The translations under genes and the position numbers were made by a program. Below, in pieces: positions 35,390 through 49,200 of a stretch of DNA of 64,000 nt; within the stretch, counting starts at the first letter, position 1; each line of letters opens with the position of its first letter. The stretch is from Boswellia sacra (taxonomy: Eukaryota; Streptophyta; Magnoliopsida; Sapindales; Burseraceae). The stretch covers positions 310,001 to 374,000 of the forward strand of contig SNVD02009675.1 in assembly GCA_013180625.2 (NCBI GenBank). Direction: 5' to 3'. The notes beneath the pieces are model-generated. The model was not told where the DNA came from, searched no databases, and saw only the letters and a list, made by a program, of their open reading frames with translations.

Positions 35390-38300
35390 TGTGACACCCC
35401 AAATTTTAAGTAAGTTTGACTTACATGTATATTGTAAAAATATGTATTATTAACAGTATGAGGTATGTATGTATATATACATGGAGAGGAATGAAATTAG
35501 ATGAGAGATGGAAGGGTGTGAGTGAAAAGCTAAGGAAGTGTAAGGGCTTAATGGAAATCATTGTGTGATGTATATCTATAAAATATGGAAGAACTCTAGA
35601 AAATTCATTTTTCTTCCCCCTTTCTCTTAGAAACGTCCAGCACACTCTCTTCCCATTTTCTCTCAATTTTTGCCATGGAATCAAGAGGAGAGGAAGGAAA
35701 CAAGAGTCCAAGAGGTAAAAATTCACTACTCTCTCTCTAACTCTAGCCATAACCATGCAATTAAGTGATGGTTTATTGTTGTTTGTGATATTTCATGTTA
35801 GACATATACTGTAAATGGCTAGAAAAACATGAATTAGAGTGAATTATGGAAGAATTTAAAGATTTGATGATGCTAGAAAGCTAGAAGTGAAGTATGAGCA
35901 TGAATCCTGCAGAGTTATTTTTCTGAACAGTGCTAAGTCCAAAAATTCCCATAAATTCCATGGTTGTTTGATGACTCCAAAATTTTTATATGATAAACTA
36001 GACACTTCAAGTAGTTTATAGAATTTTGAAACACTTGAAAATTCGTAGTGTGTGAATTGTAATGAATTTTTGAATTTCTGGTTCGAAATTATGAATTCCC
36101 CTGTTTTAAAACAGGGCAGGCGAAATAAACTCGATTTGAGGGGGCAAATGTTTGTAAAATTTCGTGATTTTTAATATGAAAACCCTTGGGTATGTTTTAT
36201 GTCAGACTGTAAATTTCATGGTTTTTGGAGTTGTGTATGAATTGTTATGATTTTTCAAATCTGGACTTAAAGAACTGTGAATGTTAAGTTCCAGAACTGA
36301 GTATGTGAAATAAATTCAGAATGACTTCCTTAAACTCCTTGGAAAATCATGATTTTTGGTGAAATAACTCTTGTATGTGTCTAGTTTTAGACTGGAAAGT
36401 TTGGTGGAGATTGGATTATTGTAGAATTCTATAAAATTCTTCAAAGTTGTACTGTTCAGTTAAAAGGTCTGCAGACAGATTTGCTGTGTGAACGAAATTA
36501 AGGATTTTCAAGGGGTAAATGACCTTATTTTGACTCAATAAAATTCATGGACTATAATATGTATGTCTATTCGATTTCCATGAATTTTGGTGATGATTGG
36601 AAATGAATAACCTCTTATTATAATAATCCAACCAATATGTGTATGTGATAGAGTTTAATAAATGATGTTATTGGTTGGTTGAATTGTTGTTAACCTAAGG
36701 GATTTAATGACTTCTAAATGGACACTGATCAATGTGTCATGCCTATGGCAATGGTTACCAGAGAGGAAGGAGAAGAAGAAGAGATGAACTTTAAACAACT
36801 GCTTATCAAGAAATATATGAGAGCAAATTAAGAGGCAAGGCTAACCAGGTAAGTAGCTAGACCCTTCTGAGGACACAATAGATGTTAACTTTTAATGAAA
36901 TATGTTTAATGATTGTGTTTGTGAATATATATGAAATGTGTAGATGGAATGTGGATTGGGCCATGAATACATGGACCTTGATATGAGAAATGATTTGATT
37001 TAGGTTTATAGTGATTTATGAAATTTGTGATTTCACACACTTTGATGAGTATGTGAGCTACATGTTGGTGTAAATTCTATGTGTGTGAGATGTAGAAATG
37101 TGAATGTGCTCTCATGTAGGTGAATTTGTTGTGATTTGGCTTGAATAATATTACCAATGAAAAGATGTGTGTATATGAAGAATAAAATACATGCCAAACG
37201 TTCTAGGATACTAATTCCTCATGTGGAGGGCATGACAAATGAATATCTATGAAATACCATGTGTATTAGAGTTCCACGAATATGTATGAGTGGAAAATGA
37301 ATGAGATCAGTTATACATGGAAATGGTTGTACAACGATATGATTGAAATAAATCGAAGAGTAATGGAAGGTGTTGGCACGAATAAAGATGTCATTGGGGT
37401 TCTATATGTGTAGAAATGATGCCAATGTGTGGATTGTGCACATCCATAAGCGTATATGAGATATGTAGGCTTATTGTATTTGTGAATGTATATGTGATTA
37501 ATGAGAAGCCTACGTAGAACCTCAATTATGAAAGTAAACTGCAATACTGTGATGTGCGAAGGCATGCATCATTGCGTGATGTGTTATGAATTTGAAATTT
37601 CATGCCAAGCCCATGGGAATATATTGAATGTCGAATGTGAAATGTGATACCGTTAAATGCTAGCATTATGGTGAATGAATTGTGATAAGTTGTGATTGGG
37701 TTAGAAGCTTGATATAAAGAGCTTCACTTATGTGAATGAAATGTGAAATGTGAAATGTGATATGTGAATGAAAGCTTAATATAGAGCTTCACTTATGTGA
37801 CTGACTGAAATGTGAAATATGATATGTGAGTGAAGGCTTAATATAGAGCTTCACTTATGTGACTGAATGTGAAAACTGATATGTGAGTGGCATGCCATAA
37901 CTTAGGATATTTGGCTCTCATGGCTTGAGGGGAGGTTTGGACCATGTGTTTCCCTACATGGGATTCGGTAGCATGGGCCCGGTATCACCCGGATTGTCAG
38001 ACTAGCCTCGAGCTATTTCAACTGTAGGCATCTGAATGTATCCGTACTGTTACGTACTCCCATGGCTTGAGGGGAGGTCTGGACCATGTGTTTCTCTAGA
38101 TGAGATTCGGTAGCATGGGCCCGGTATCACCCGGATTGTCAGACTAGCCTTGAGCTATTTCATGGGTAGGCCTTTGAATGTATCTGTACTGTTCTGTATC
38201 CCCATGGCTTGAGGGGAGGTCTAGACCATGTGTTTCTCTAGACGAGATTCGGTAGCATGGGCCCGGTATCACCCGGATTGTCAGACTAGCCTTGAGCTGA

Positions 38301-39266
38301 TTCATGGGTAGGCCTACATATGGGAATTGACTGTAAAATGAAAAGTCCTACCTTGATTAGAGAGCACTATTCCTAAGTGTCTGTGACCGTACTGTGGAAG
38401 CTTCTGAAATTATGTGAAATGGATATCCATATGAACAATGTAGCTAGCTTATGGAAACTCATGTGTGAATGATTTATATGTTTATGGGAGCACATGAGGA
38501 TGTGATAGACTTGTGAAAAGTTTATGTGTAAATGAGACATGTGTATACAAATGGGTGTATGTGATGAGCTTTGACATAGAAAAGCCGTGTTTGATCACCC
38601 ATAGACAAGTATTTAAAGAATTAGAAATATGATGGGATAAGTGAGTAATTGATCTAGGAAAATTGGCCAATGATGCAAGGTTAGTGCATGAGCACCATTA
38701 AATGGTACATGAGCTCATCTTTAACAGACTTAAAGAGGTATAGCTAGAGAATGGCATTGCTGTGCCATACTGTCCTTGCTGGAGCACCAATTGCACCGAC
38801 TCAAGTAAGAGAGAATAAAGAGTTGGCGCATGCGTGCCTCTCCTTTGGTGCAGGAGCGCGGAACTGAAATTTGCAACGGATTGAAAATCAGAAACTTGGC
38901 ACCGCCGTGCTAGTTCCCTTACGCAGAGGCGCAATCCTTGAACAATGAAATCAATTTTTGATTTTCTTAGTAGAGCATTGGTGGCTTATATACTAAGAAA
39001 TAATCGGTAATTAGTGATTTATGGAATAAGTTTTTAATAGTGGTCATAATCTGAAATGGTTATCGCCATTAATTGTTTTATTGTGACTGTTACACCAATT
39101 TCATAATTCTAGCTACTTACTGAGTTTCATACTCACTAGTCTATTGTGTACCTCAGGTATTCGATCAGTTAAAGATTAAAGGAGGATTTCGGCATAGCGA
39201 CGATTGTGTTCCCTTGGCAAGTTTTTATCCGCTGCAGTATTACTATGTTTGACACAGGGTGTGACA
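35390..39266 (+). repeat. 3' LTR of the giant-LTR element
   Basis: It is 3877 bp, nearly identical to the 5' LTR (substitutions plus a one-base insertion near 37024). The 142-bp units start at 37919, 38061 and 38203. Confidence 0.93.
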
Positions 39267-41094
39267 CATATACATACTCATTTCATCTCATTTGTTCCAT
39301 TTCTAGACCATTATCATGCTTGATACACATACGATAGTTTTCATTTCAATTTGGCCTTAGAGACGCTTAAGGTATCACACACACACATATAATTGTCTGA
39401 ATTCAAATTTGCCTTTTCCAGGCCATTCTTATCACATATACATATACACATATGCTTGTCTCATTTCACATATACCCTTTTAGGCAATTCTTATCACACA
39501 TACACATATTCTCATTTTTCACTTCCATATAACCATAAGGATACATATCCCACATAATTATCACAAGGTTGAGGCTAGTCCGACAAACTGGATGATATCA
39601 GGGCCATGCTAGTGAATCCTACATAAAGAAACACATGATTCGAACCTCCCCTTATTCAATCAATTACATGTAGACATGATTCTAATTACCATTCACAGAA
39701 GACCTTTGGGATATATGTAGCAGACATAATCACAAATTTAAGTCTAGTCCAACAATCCGAGTGATACCAGTCTCGTGTTACTGAATCCTATACAATGAAT
39801 CACACAATTTGGATCTCCCCTCAATCATATCAATCATAAAATTTGGGCCCTCACACTTTATCATAAATCTGAGGCTAATCTAATAATTCGGGTAATACCG
39901 GTCCTATACTACTGAATCTTTCGTGAGAAAACACATGGTTCGGATCCCCCCTCAGCTAATTAATCATAAAATTTAAGCCCACACACATTCAATGTCTCCC
40001 CAAGGTTTTTGGCATGCAATTTCATATTTCATAACTCATCACATATTAATACATGCCTTCACATATAACAATTCATCTTACAATATCATGAACGAAGCTC
40101 TAAGATAAGCTCCTCATCCATTACATCACATTCAATTTATGAATTCACATTTCACTCCCATAACATAAGCTCAAAATCGGATTTTTTCATTCCTCATAAC
40201 ACATCAATGTAGTTATCCTAAACATTGCAACAAAAATCCCATTGTACAAATACCAAACACAGCATAACCGCATATATCGTAACATAACTTTAGTGTGTCC
40301 TTAGAACGGTTTAACTTACTTACCTTATTAAGCTTCGCTTTTGAATCTCGAGTTCAACCTAAAAAAAAAAAAATGCTTTAAGGGTTATTATACCACAGCA
40401 ACAATTAATCCCCTTTTTCTGCTTCATTTTTATAAACATTCAAGAGCATGATTTGTAGAAAACAATTGCCTATCCCAAAGTCTACAAAATTTTGTAGACA
40501 GCCTTTGTACACATACAACATATCTCCTTAAAATTTTTGGTGCAAAATAAGGCTATATGCCCTCTCAAATCTCACTTAGTCTAATACTTTACTATTCCTG
40601 CCATAGTATCCTTCAACTGAGCAGCACGTCTTTAGTAATTTATAGAATTTCTAATCCTATTCAAATGACTATGAAATTTTATAGGCTGGTACAGAACACA
40701 TACAAAATTCGCCATACCAAAAATCACATCTTTTTAAGGGGTTTTGGTCGTTGAAAAACAATTTACTCTGCTTGTTCTGTTCTAACAGTTAAATCTCTTA
40801 GTTTTATCAGCCCAAATTTAAAAAATTACAATATTTCATACAAAGCATCAAAATCAATGAAAATTTACAGTCTCAAACAAAACATTTTTGATGTTTTGCA
40901 TACCAAAAATCAGGAGCTTTTATGAAGATTTGGCCCCTCAAGTGAAATTAATTCCCCATGCCCTGTTTTAAAACATGAGAAGTCTAAATTTCGTATCAGC
41001 AGTTAAAAAATTCACCAAAAGTCACACATTATGAATTTTTAAGTCTTTCAAAATTCTATGAAATCCTTGACATGTCTAATTCATCATATACAAT

Positions 41095-42256
41095 TGATAA
41101 GTCTAATTTTTATACATTATTTCCATCTTTTATCTTAAGTCTTTTTTGTTTGTTTCCCTCTTTTTTGTGTTTGACTGACGAATTTTATCAAAGTTTGTTT
41201 AAGTTGTAAGGTTGCTTACTAATTTTTGATTATTGAACTTCTGTGGGGGATTATGTCCTTCTCTTTTTATTATGTTGTCCACAAAGCACTTGGGGGAAAT
41301 CAATTAAAGCTAGTCCGTATGCTTATTTAAAAAAAAAAGAAAAAGAAAAAAATACTTTTGGGAGGAATCCAATGGCTTTGCAATGAAGATGTTTCCTCTC
41401 TTGTTGGTGGGGATTGGAAATGGAGGAGAAAAAGGAAAAGAAGGGAAGAATTTGGGGTGATTAGGACAGGGAGAAATAGAGAGTGAGCAGAGGTAGATCA
41501 TTGTGGGAGATTCGAACTTGAAGAGGAATTGCTTGCAAAGAAGAGGCAAAAACCGGACAGCCACCATCTTCATCATCAAATATGCAAGTCTCCATAGCTA
41601 GTTTCTTTTCTATCCCTATTTTTACTTATGTTTAAAAACATGTTTAGATTTGTGTTGTTTGTAATGTGTAATATGAACTACTTTCCATTTTCTAAGGTGA
41701 AGATGTAGCCGTATTATGATGTTTAATTTCTCTTGATTTTGGTTGATTGATGTTTATTCCAATATTGTTGAGCAATTTAATTACATGCTTAATGCTTGTG
41801 ATTTTCTGGCCAATTATTGTATGAATTGAGATGTGGATTGAGATTGAGAAGTAATGTCCACATTAGTCCGTAATTATCTTGTCATAAATCATGTGAGATA
41901 GATATATGAATGTGATTTGTGTAATCTTATATAATTTCTTGTGCTTAATGGGTATTAATAGTGAACTAGATGAGATAGTTATGTAATTCTAATCTATTGA
42001 TATACATTATTATTGCTTGAGAAAGAATAATAATCAAATTAGTGAAATCGATTGGCAATAATAGGAATAAATATTGTTAATTAAATCAGAGAAGTTAGAT
42101 TGATTAATTTGATGAAATCGGATCCCTAGATCTTTAATTATAAATTTCTTCTATCCAGATTTCAGTATTTAGTAGCAACAGTCCTTATGGGACGATACTT
42201 TTATTCTCATTGTATTACTTGTCCACGATATCGTATACTTGCGATTTTATGCAACA
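41095..42256 (+). repeat. Solo LTR, 1162 bp, inside the old LTR
   Basis: It starts TGATAAGTCT and ends TTTATGCAACA, flanked by a perfect target duplication ACAAT (41090-41094 and 42257-42261). On both sides the old LTR resumes exactly: 41041-41094 and 42262 onward match adjacent parts of the young giant LTR. The family is not recognised; the 3' end (TTATGGGACGATAC...GCGATTTTATGC) resembles the ends of several plant LTR families. The only long open frame (minus strand, 41310-41579) has no recognisable product. Confidence 0.85.
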
Positions 42257-42469
42257 ACAATTTTCAAAATCATAAAATAACCCTGGAATTTTTTAGAACT
42301 TTCGTACCTAACACTGCTCAATATAGGTGCTCTGTAGGATTCAAACTCTATCATCGTTCCTATCCTCCTATCATCATCTAATCCCCTTAGATCTTTCATA
42401 AAACATATAAAACCATGTTTTCAAACAAAATTCAGAACATGCATAACACAGTGATTCTATGATTTCTAA

Positions 42470-42984
42470 TAGGGGTGGGATTCGTGTCGTGTCGTGTCGA
42501 CCTATTTAATTATTCGTGTCAAAACATGAAACCCAAACCCACCCGATTATTAAACGTGTTACCCACGTGTCGTAATCGTGTCATATTTAATTTGCATAAT
42601 TTACTTAATTGTTTAACTTAGTTATACATAATATATTATATTCTTTATATTTAAATCAATTAAAATTATTTTTAAAATATAAACCATTGTTAGTATAAAA
42701 TATTATTAAAATCATCATAATTTATTATTTTACAAATTAATTTATTTTATAGTATAAAAATTTCAGTTTTATAATATATATATATTGTAAGTAGGTAATA
42801 ATTTATATCATTGAATGAATTTACATATTAAGGATATACAAAATATATTTAACTATTCGTGTCATTAAACGGGTTGGCGTGTTGAATACCTTCAACACTA
42901 ACCCGACCCATTTATTAATCGTGTAGCGTGTTCGTGTCGTATTCGTGTTGTGTTCACGGGTCGTGTCAAAAATTCCCACCCCTA
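42470..42984. mobile_element. hAT-type MITE
   Basis: It is 515 bp with terminal inverted repeats TAGGGGTGGGA...TCCCACCCCTA and further inverted CGTGTCGTGTCG-like text inside. The 8-bp target duplication is ATTTCTAA/ATTTATAA (7 of 8 match; 42462-42469 and 42985-42992). The TAGGGGTGG end and 8-bp duplication are typical of hAT elements. No coding capacity. Confidence 0.8.
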
Positions 42985-43362
42985 ATTTATAATATATCAC
43001 ATTAATTTCTTGTAAAAATCAATGTAAAAATGCAAGAAATTGGAGGAGTTAAGTCCTACCTCTCGCTTGCTTCTTCTTCCTTCTTCTTCCTTAATTTGTT
43101 GGCTTTATGGGAAAAGAGATGAGGGCTGGGGCATACGACTGGAATCAAATGAGCAAATTGATCTAGAAATCTCTCTGTTTATACTCATTCAAATATGCAA
43201 AAAGTCAGTTTAACCCGCTAAGCTCTCGAGTCTTCCAGACACCCCTTCCATCTCTTCCCTACTGCCATCTCACTCCCATGTATATGCACAATTAATGATA
43301 ATAACGACACATAATAATAATGAAACGAAGGTTCGCCATATAATTACGAATTAGGATGTTAC

Positions 43363-44136
43363 AAGCACCATGGCCGTGGCTAGAACCAATGGGATTGCAA
43401 TTCGACGTTCTCTATTACCTTGCAAGTTTCAACGGCTTCAAATTGGCTGCACAAAACAAATCTTTCTTGGGTTCATAGTAAAATTTTTTGTCTGATGGTG
43501 AATAACACATCCTAGGCTTACCAAGCCTCCACAATTAATAGATAGATCACCGCCCATATCACTGTCCTGAAACTTATTTATTTTTTTATCATTTGTATTG
43601 TTTATAATTATTTTACAACTAATTTTGATATATTTAATATATTAATATCTTTCATTTTTATAATTTGTATAACTAAGGATGTTTTAGAATTTATCAAACA
43701 AATATAAGATTATTTTAGTAATTAATATTTAAATATGTTAAGAAAACCAAGTTTTCTTTCGGATCTAAGGAGGAAACCAATATAGTCAAGATTATAGAAA
43801 TTAGATTAATCCAATTTCTTTACACTTCTTTTCAAACCAAACAAAAGAAAATTATTTTTATACCTTTGATCTGATAAGTGGATTAATCTAACTAAACACC
43901 CACGTACATTAAATTAAAAAAAAACTCATAATCTACATTTAGAAGATATAAAACATAAACTTAGAAGACATATGGTTATAAGTTTATAAAACTCGATCGT
44001 GTGAGGAAGCATGACAATAAATAAGAGTCTATTTGTATTTAAGATAAACAAATATGTAGGGTGTAATCGAAACGTTAACCAAATAATAAATATTAAAAAA
44101 AGCTGCATGGAATGGAGAAGAAAGAGAAGAGCAAAC
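43363..44136 (-). other. 5' part of intron 1 of helicase copy 2
   Basis: From about 43560 the text follows 52680-53260 of copy 3 and 10180-10530 of copy 1 (AGAAAACCAAGTTTTCTT, CATAATCTACATTTAGAAGATATA, AAGATAAACAAATA). 43363-43560 is unassigned. Confidence 0.6.
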
Positions 44137-44252
44137 CCTGTCCTTATAAAAATTAGGATTGAAAATGTTTTCAAGAGACCATGAAATACAATATTTGCGA
44201 AGCCAACAGGGCCATTTAGAACTGCCTCCCTGCTACAGCCTACAACTTCCAT
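44137..44252 (-). pseudogene. Exon 1 of helicase copy 2, stranded 16 kb from exon 2
   Basis: The sequence matches exon 1 of copies 1 and 3: start ATG 44252 (MEVVGCSREAVLNGPVG), then a one-base deletion near 44184 that shifts the frame within the FSWSL motif, and a donor GT at 44136-44135. Intron sequence on its 3' side (43560-44136) resembles the ends of intron 1 of copies 1 and 3. With no other exon 1 between it and exon 2 at 28065, it is best read as exon 1 of the broken copy 2. Confidence 0.75.
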
Positions 44253-46214
44253 CGTTAATTTCCTCTCACAAAACTGCATTATCAACTATTGATTAAACTA
44301 CAACGTCCCTTCAAAAAGCAAAAATATAGCTATGGTACTGGAATTATTACTTAAGTAGAAAGTAAGTCTCCCTAGAACGAAGTAATTGAGGAATCTAATA
44401 ATCGTACAAAGACCAATATGCGTTACAAAAAGAGAGAGAAATCCCATATGTGATACCTAGAGAGCAGAACATAGAAAGAGTCCTGAATCATCATTTTATT
44501 ATAGGCTCAACTCAAGTGTTGCGTTTTAAACACCACGGGAAAACATAACGTCTATAAAAAATAGTGTGGAATTTCAATGTAGAAAAGCTGCTAGAGAGTC
44601 CTAGTAATAATAACTCTTTGCTTAAATGATACCAATGACCCATAATTTTAAAAAATAACTTCACATAACCTTGGCATCAAATTGCTTTCGTTAAAATAGA
44701 TGTCTGACTATGAAATGATTATGATATCCTTTAAATTGTTGTTTAAATTGTTATACATATTTATATGAAACTAATGTGATTTTTCAAAAATGACAAGCTA
44801 CCCCCTATCATGTAACTAAACGACTTTGTACAAGACAAAGGGGGAAAAAAATTCTCAAGGTTCTCCCTTCTGGCCTGCCTCATCGTCTCTCCTCTACTTT
44901 CAAAATCTCAATCATTTGCTGTTGAAGTTGAAATCAGTTGGAATGTGACTGAAGCTGAATATTTTGGGTGCTGCTGGCATGTGAGGTGGCTAGATACGCA
45001 CCTTCAAGCTGGAATAGGGCAGCACACGGCAATTTGTTTTTCTGAAACTTTTTCCCCCCAAATTTCTAGGAAGACCTAATAATTTATTACAGATGTATTT
45101 GTTGTTGATCCGGCGTTGATATTTTCATAATTTTTTTATTATTATTTTCTTGAAATGTTGAATATTTATTATTGTGTAATTTGTAATTAAAGATGTTCTT
45201 AGAATATTTAGATCAGCCCCAATGCATGTCTCTTGCATGAAAATGAGAGGAGCAAAGAAATTATGTAGAAAGAAAAAGAAAAAGAAAAAATAGAAAAGTG
45301 GCATTCTTTTAAGAAACTATCAATATACCCCTTCATCCATTCAACTTCACACCATTCAGTTAACAGCAAGGTTATTTGAAACTATTTCAGAAAACTAGGG
45401 GTCATTACTATTTAAGCAAATCTCAGGGTCATTGATGAAATATTCCCATACGTATAGATATCTACTTGATTTGAATGAAAGGTCTCTGGTACTTTCTTAT
45501 TGTTATATGTCGGTATAATGTGTGCATCACTAGCGAATAGCTGAAGAAAGCCTTTGAACATCTGGGTTCAAGCAACCCTTGTTGGAGAGTTTGGCGTCGT
45601 GAGCTTAGCAAGCCATTCAGATGTAGTATAGTATGATATTGTTTAGGCTAAGGTATTTTATTTACAAAAGGGTGTTGCTATTTATAGAGCAACTTGGTAC
45701 AAAAATCCTTTTTTATGGAGCACTAAAGTGCAGCCAGGTGTGGAAGCTAAGGAGAGAAATGTGCGGTGAAATATTAAAAAAAAAAAAAACCTTTTGATTT
45801 CATGTCGTATTCATTTTAAACTGTTGTCATTTACTTTAACTCTTGTACAACCCCATAGGGGCTAGGCCTAGGCTAGCTCTTGTTCGTTGAAACTGAAGTG
45901 TATTAAAGTAAAATCTTGATGATATGAGTACTAAAACTACATAGACGACCAATTCATAAAAACACTAGAAGGATAAAAATTTTAAATAATTAAATATAAA
46001 GTATTTGAATAAATGCATAATAACCACTCATTTAATAATATTGTGTTATTTTAGGTTGTATGAATTGTTGAATATGTTACTATATACAATATTATTACTT
46101 TCCAGAGAAATAAATCCAAACCTAGAATGTGTGAGTTTTCCATGTGTATATAAGATCTCTGTATAACACAAGGATTCTAGTAGATGTAATGATCAAATCA
46201 GTGGCTGATTTAGA
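44253..46214. other. 5' flank of copy 2 and 3' flank of copy 3
   Basis: 44253-44400 matches the conserved upstream block of the helicase genes. 45480-46214 matches the region downstream of copy 1 (AGCTGAAGAAAG, GAGAGTTTGGCGT, GCAATTGAATGA-like AT-rich text). Between them no gene or element could be supported. Confidence 0.5.
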
Positions 46215-49200
46215 CTACAAATTGGAGGGTTGACCGCGTCCCAGCAGCGAGAATCCTCTGGTTTCATCAGGCATTTTAGGGCCGGTAGGTGGCTTCGAAG
46301 CTTCCTGGACATGAGCGGAGGATGTAGAACCATGACCTGAAATAGACTAAATGTATTAATGAAACAAGTAAGCGAAACCAGAACCACAAGAAAATGCAGA
46401 GGTTAGTCTAAATACCCGGCCCAATGGTTCCACGGTGTCCTTGTCTCCCTGTTAGTCCTTGGATTGGACCTTTCTCACCTTGTTTTACCTTTGATAAATA
46501 GCATAATTTCAAATGCTCGGTAAGAAATTGAAAAAAAAAAAAAATTATTGCGGCTAACTCTTAATAACAACATGAAAAATGAAGAAACAAGAATTTTTTT
46601 GTCCAATTAGTTCCATTCGCAATACGACCAATGAAATACCAAAAACGGCAGAATATACTATGTAATTAGCACGCTTACACTTACCATTTCATCAGGGGTA
46701 TCATCCAATTTATCAACTTTTTTCTTGGCCTCTAATATCTCTTTAGCCAAATCCTTATCTTCATCAGCATCAAAGAAACACTGACGAGCCTTAGCATCAC
46801 GGACTAGGGCCTCCCAAACCGATTCACTGCTAGTTAAGGTTCTTTCATGCCCCAAAATCCAAAGACAGTACCTAGAGTATGTTGCAAGGACAATAGTTAT
46901 TCACCAGAAATTTTAAAAACATTTAACAATTACACCAAGTATATATATGGCAAGATTTTGCAGGAAGTATACCTAGCCCTCGTAAGAGCAACATTGACTC
47001 TCTGTGGATTTGATAAGAATCCGATTGATCCACCACTGTTGCATCTAACTGTGGATATTATTATGATGTCCTCTTCACCGCCTTGGAACCCATCAACTGA
47101 CTTCACTTTAACAGTGAACCGATTAGTGTTCTTATACCTGGATCCAACTTTTTTCAGAATTGCCACTACTTGCGCATTATAAGGAGACACGACACCAATG
47201 CTGAGCTTCTCTTTAGAGCCAATCCAAGCTGCATAATAAAGATTGGCAATCATAAACTAAAGAGTCATTACTGAGCCCCTAGCTACTTTTTAAAATTTTT
47301 CTCATATTTAAGTGGCTGCTCTCAAGACTTTGGATAAGAGCTTTTATGGGTCAAAAAAAAAAAAAAAACTAATAATAATAGTGACAATATGTGAAATGAA
47401 ATGGTAATATACAAATATGACTGTCTATAACTCGTACCTTTGTACAACTTCTGCAGCATTTTCAGCACCACAGATACCTCAACCATATTTCTACAGCTAT
47501 GGTTAACGAACTCTTCCTTTCCACCAGATATATTAATGAAAGCATAAGGACCAAAAATTGGCCCTGGCAAATAGTGTTTTTCGTAGCTTTCTAATTTAAC
47601 AACGGGAGAGTCTAAGATCTTGTTTTCATAAAAATGCGAATTCGGGAAGAAGCTAATTGATGGATGCATTCTGTATTGTATATTAAGCAAGTGTTTTGAG
47701 TGACCCAAGGAACTCAACCTCTCAAATAAACTTCTCCCAAAACCAGCTTCAACACAGGCCTTCAATGAAAACCAGACAAAGGAAACAAAACAAATGTCAA
47801 AATAATTAACTTTCACTTGAGTACTCTATGTTTTGCCTTAATGTCGAACAAAAAATGTGAGTTTCAAAAAATCATTAATTCCCTTGTTGACTTTTTCAAA
47901 AACCACAAAATAATATCTTCAGTAGAAGATTTGCCAAACCACTTGCTAACAAAAAGATGAAAACAATTTGACATAATTTTAATATTTTGTTTTACAACTT
48001 CACCTTTTTTTGGTTATTTTGATGGAATACTTTATCAGGGGTATCTTTGATTACGTTTAAAAAATTTAGGGAGAAAACTGAAGATTTTTTAAACTCATCT
48101 TCGGTTGGATATTAAGGCAAAAGATGAGATAATCCTTGAAGCTAATCCGTTAAATGTACAAAAAATAGCCTATAAAAAGGGGGGAAAAAAAACTTCAAAC
48201 AAGAAAAAGGAGAAAATGCAGAGGAGACAATAGCAAGAATATGCAAACAACGTCAACTTACATTGCTTGCAACCATGGCTGGTAACTGACACTCATCACC
48301 AATGAGAATAGCATGCTTTATACCCGGCAGTTGCAGAGGGATGGTGGACTCACATTCTTTTAATTGTGCGGCTTCATCAATAACCAGGAAGCTCAGTGGT
48401 TCCATTCCCACTGAGTGCAGCTTAAATGAACTACAAGAAGAGCAGAAAAGTAGACAAGTATTTCTAAAACAGAAATACTTTATTGACTCTTTGCTCAGTG
48501 AACTAGGGAATTCAAGCCTAATAAAGGAAGTGCGAAGAGTTCTCAAAAGGGAATGACATTCACTTCTCTTTTCGTGCAACAAGTACTTATTTCCATCCAC
48601 AATTTTCTGTGGAAAGCCTTCAGATACTGAAAGTGAAAAAAGCTTCTCCAGTTCCTCAGAAACCATGTTGTCTTGAAACAGTGAAGTTTCAAAAGAATCA
48701 AGTAAGGAAGTAAGGGCTACCATGTTTTGGAAATTATTTTCTGAGATGAAATTTTTTGATATGTGAGTGCAAAAGATCAAAATACATTTCCTAAGAGCAG
48801 TTGCAGTGCATTTAAATCTCTCTCTCACAAATTCAAGAAATGACTTAAATTCCAACTTGCTGCATTCTTTCTCTTTGTTTTCATTTTCATTATTACTTTC
48901 CCTCTCCATCAATTCAATTTCCAAATAAACTTGATACTGAAAAACAAAATCTTCAAGTAAATCTATCATGGAGTCAAAGCAATGTCTCCAACCAGTCAGC
49001 GGAGCAAAGCACTCTGCAAGCAGTTTAATGCGGTGGTCCAGAAATATATCTTGATTTTCTGGACCAACTTTTAGTCGCTCCTCATTGCCAAATAAAAGGA
49101 TATCTCCCAGTGGATAAATCTGAGTGTTACTTACAGAATATGTTTCAGAGTATTCTTTGAACAGCTTCAGCACACGAGAGGCCAATTCAGTAATTGAAAC

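Larger units (their letters stand above)
30209..39266 (+). mobile_element. Young non-autonomous LTR element with giant LTRs (Tekay/Del-like)
   Basis: The LTRs are 30209-34084 and 35390-39266 (about 3876 bp each) around only 1.3 kb of interior. A perfect target duplication CATAT flanks it (30204-30208 and 39267-39271). The ends are TGTGACACC...GGGTGTGACA; a tRNA-Met primer site and a purine tract AAGGGGGGAGAG are present. By eye about 29 single-base differences separate the LTRs (under 1%), so insertion was recent. The interior shows scraps of Ty3/gypsy coding sequence. The TGTGACACCCC start and the residue pattern just before the 3' LTR (FEDEILL) suggest a Tekay/Del chromovirus origin. It must have moved with enzymes from an intact relative. 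Confidence 0.92.
28663..43362 (-). repeat. Old LTR of a giant-LTR family, broken up by nested insertions
   Basis: Read on the minus strand it starts TGTAACATCC (43362) and ends GGGGTGTGGCA (28663), like the TGTGACACC...GGGTGTGACA of the young element nested in it. Segments left after removing insertions: 43362-42993, 42469-42262, 41094-39272, 30208-29913 and 28941-28663, about 3 kb. They follow the same order as the young LTR, with diverged but recognisable blocks (CCCTGTTTTAAAACA, ACTTACTGAGT, and three copies of the 142-bp subrepeat at about 39566-39960). No clear 5-bp target duplication was found at the outer ends, so the exact limits and the solo-LTR status are uncertain. Confidence 0.6.

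Noticed and set aside
30209..39266. Segmental tandem duplication of a small gene cluster
   Set aside because: The two 3.9-kb copies have TG...CA ends, a primer site and purine tract between them and a 5-bp target duplication outside, so they are LTRs. The small frames they share are not genes.
28658..43367. Clean target duplication for the old LTR
   Set aside because: The five bases outside the two inferred ends (AGGAT and AGCAC) do not match, so a precise solo-LTR claim is not made.
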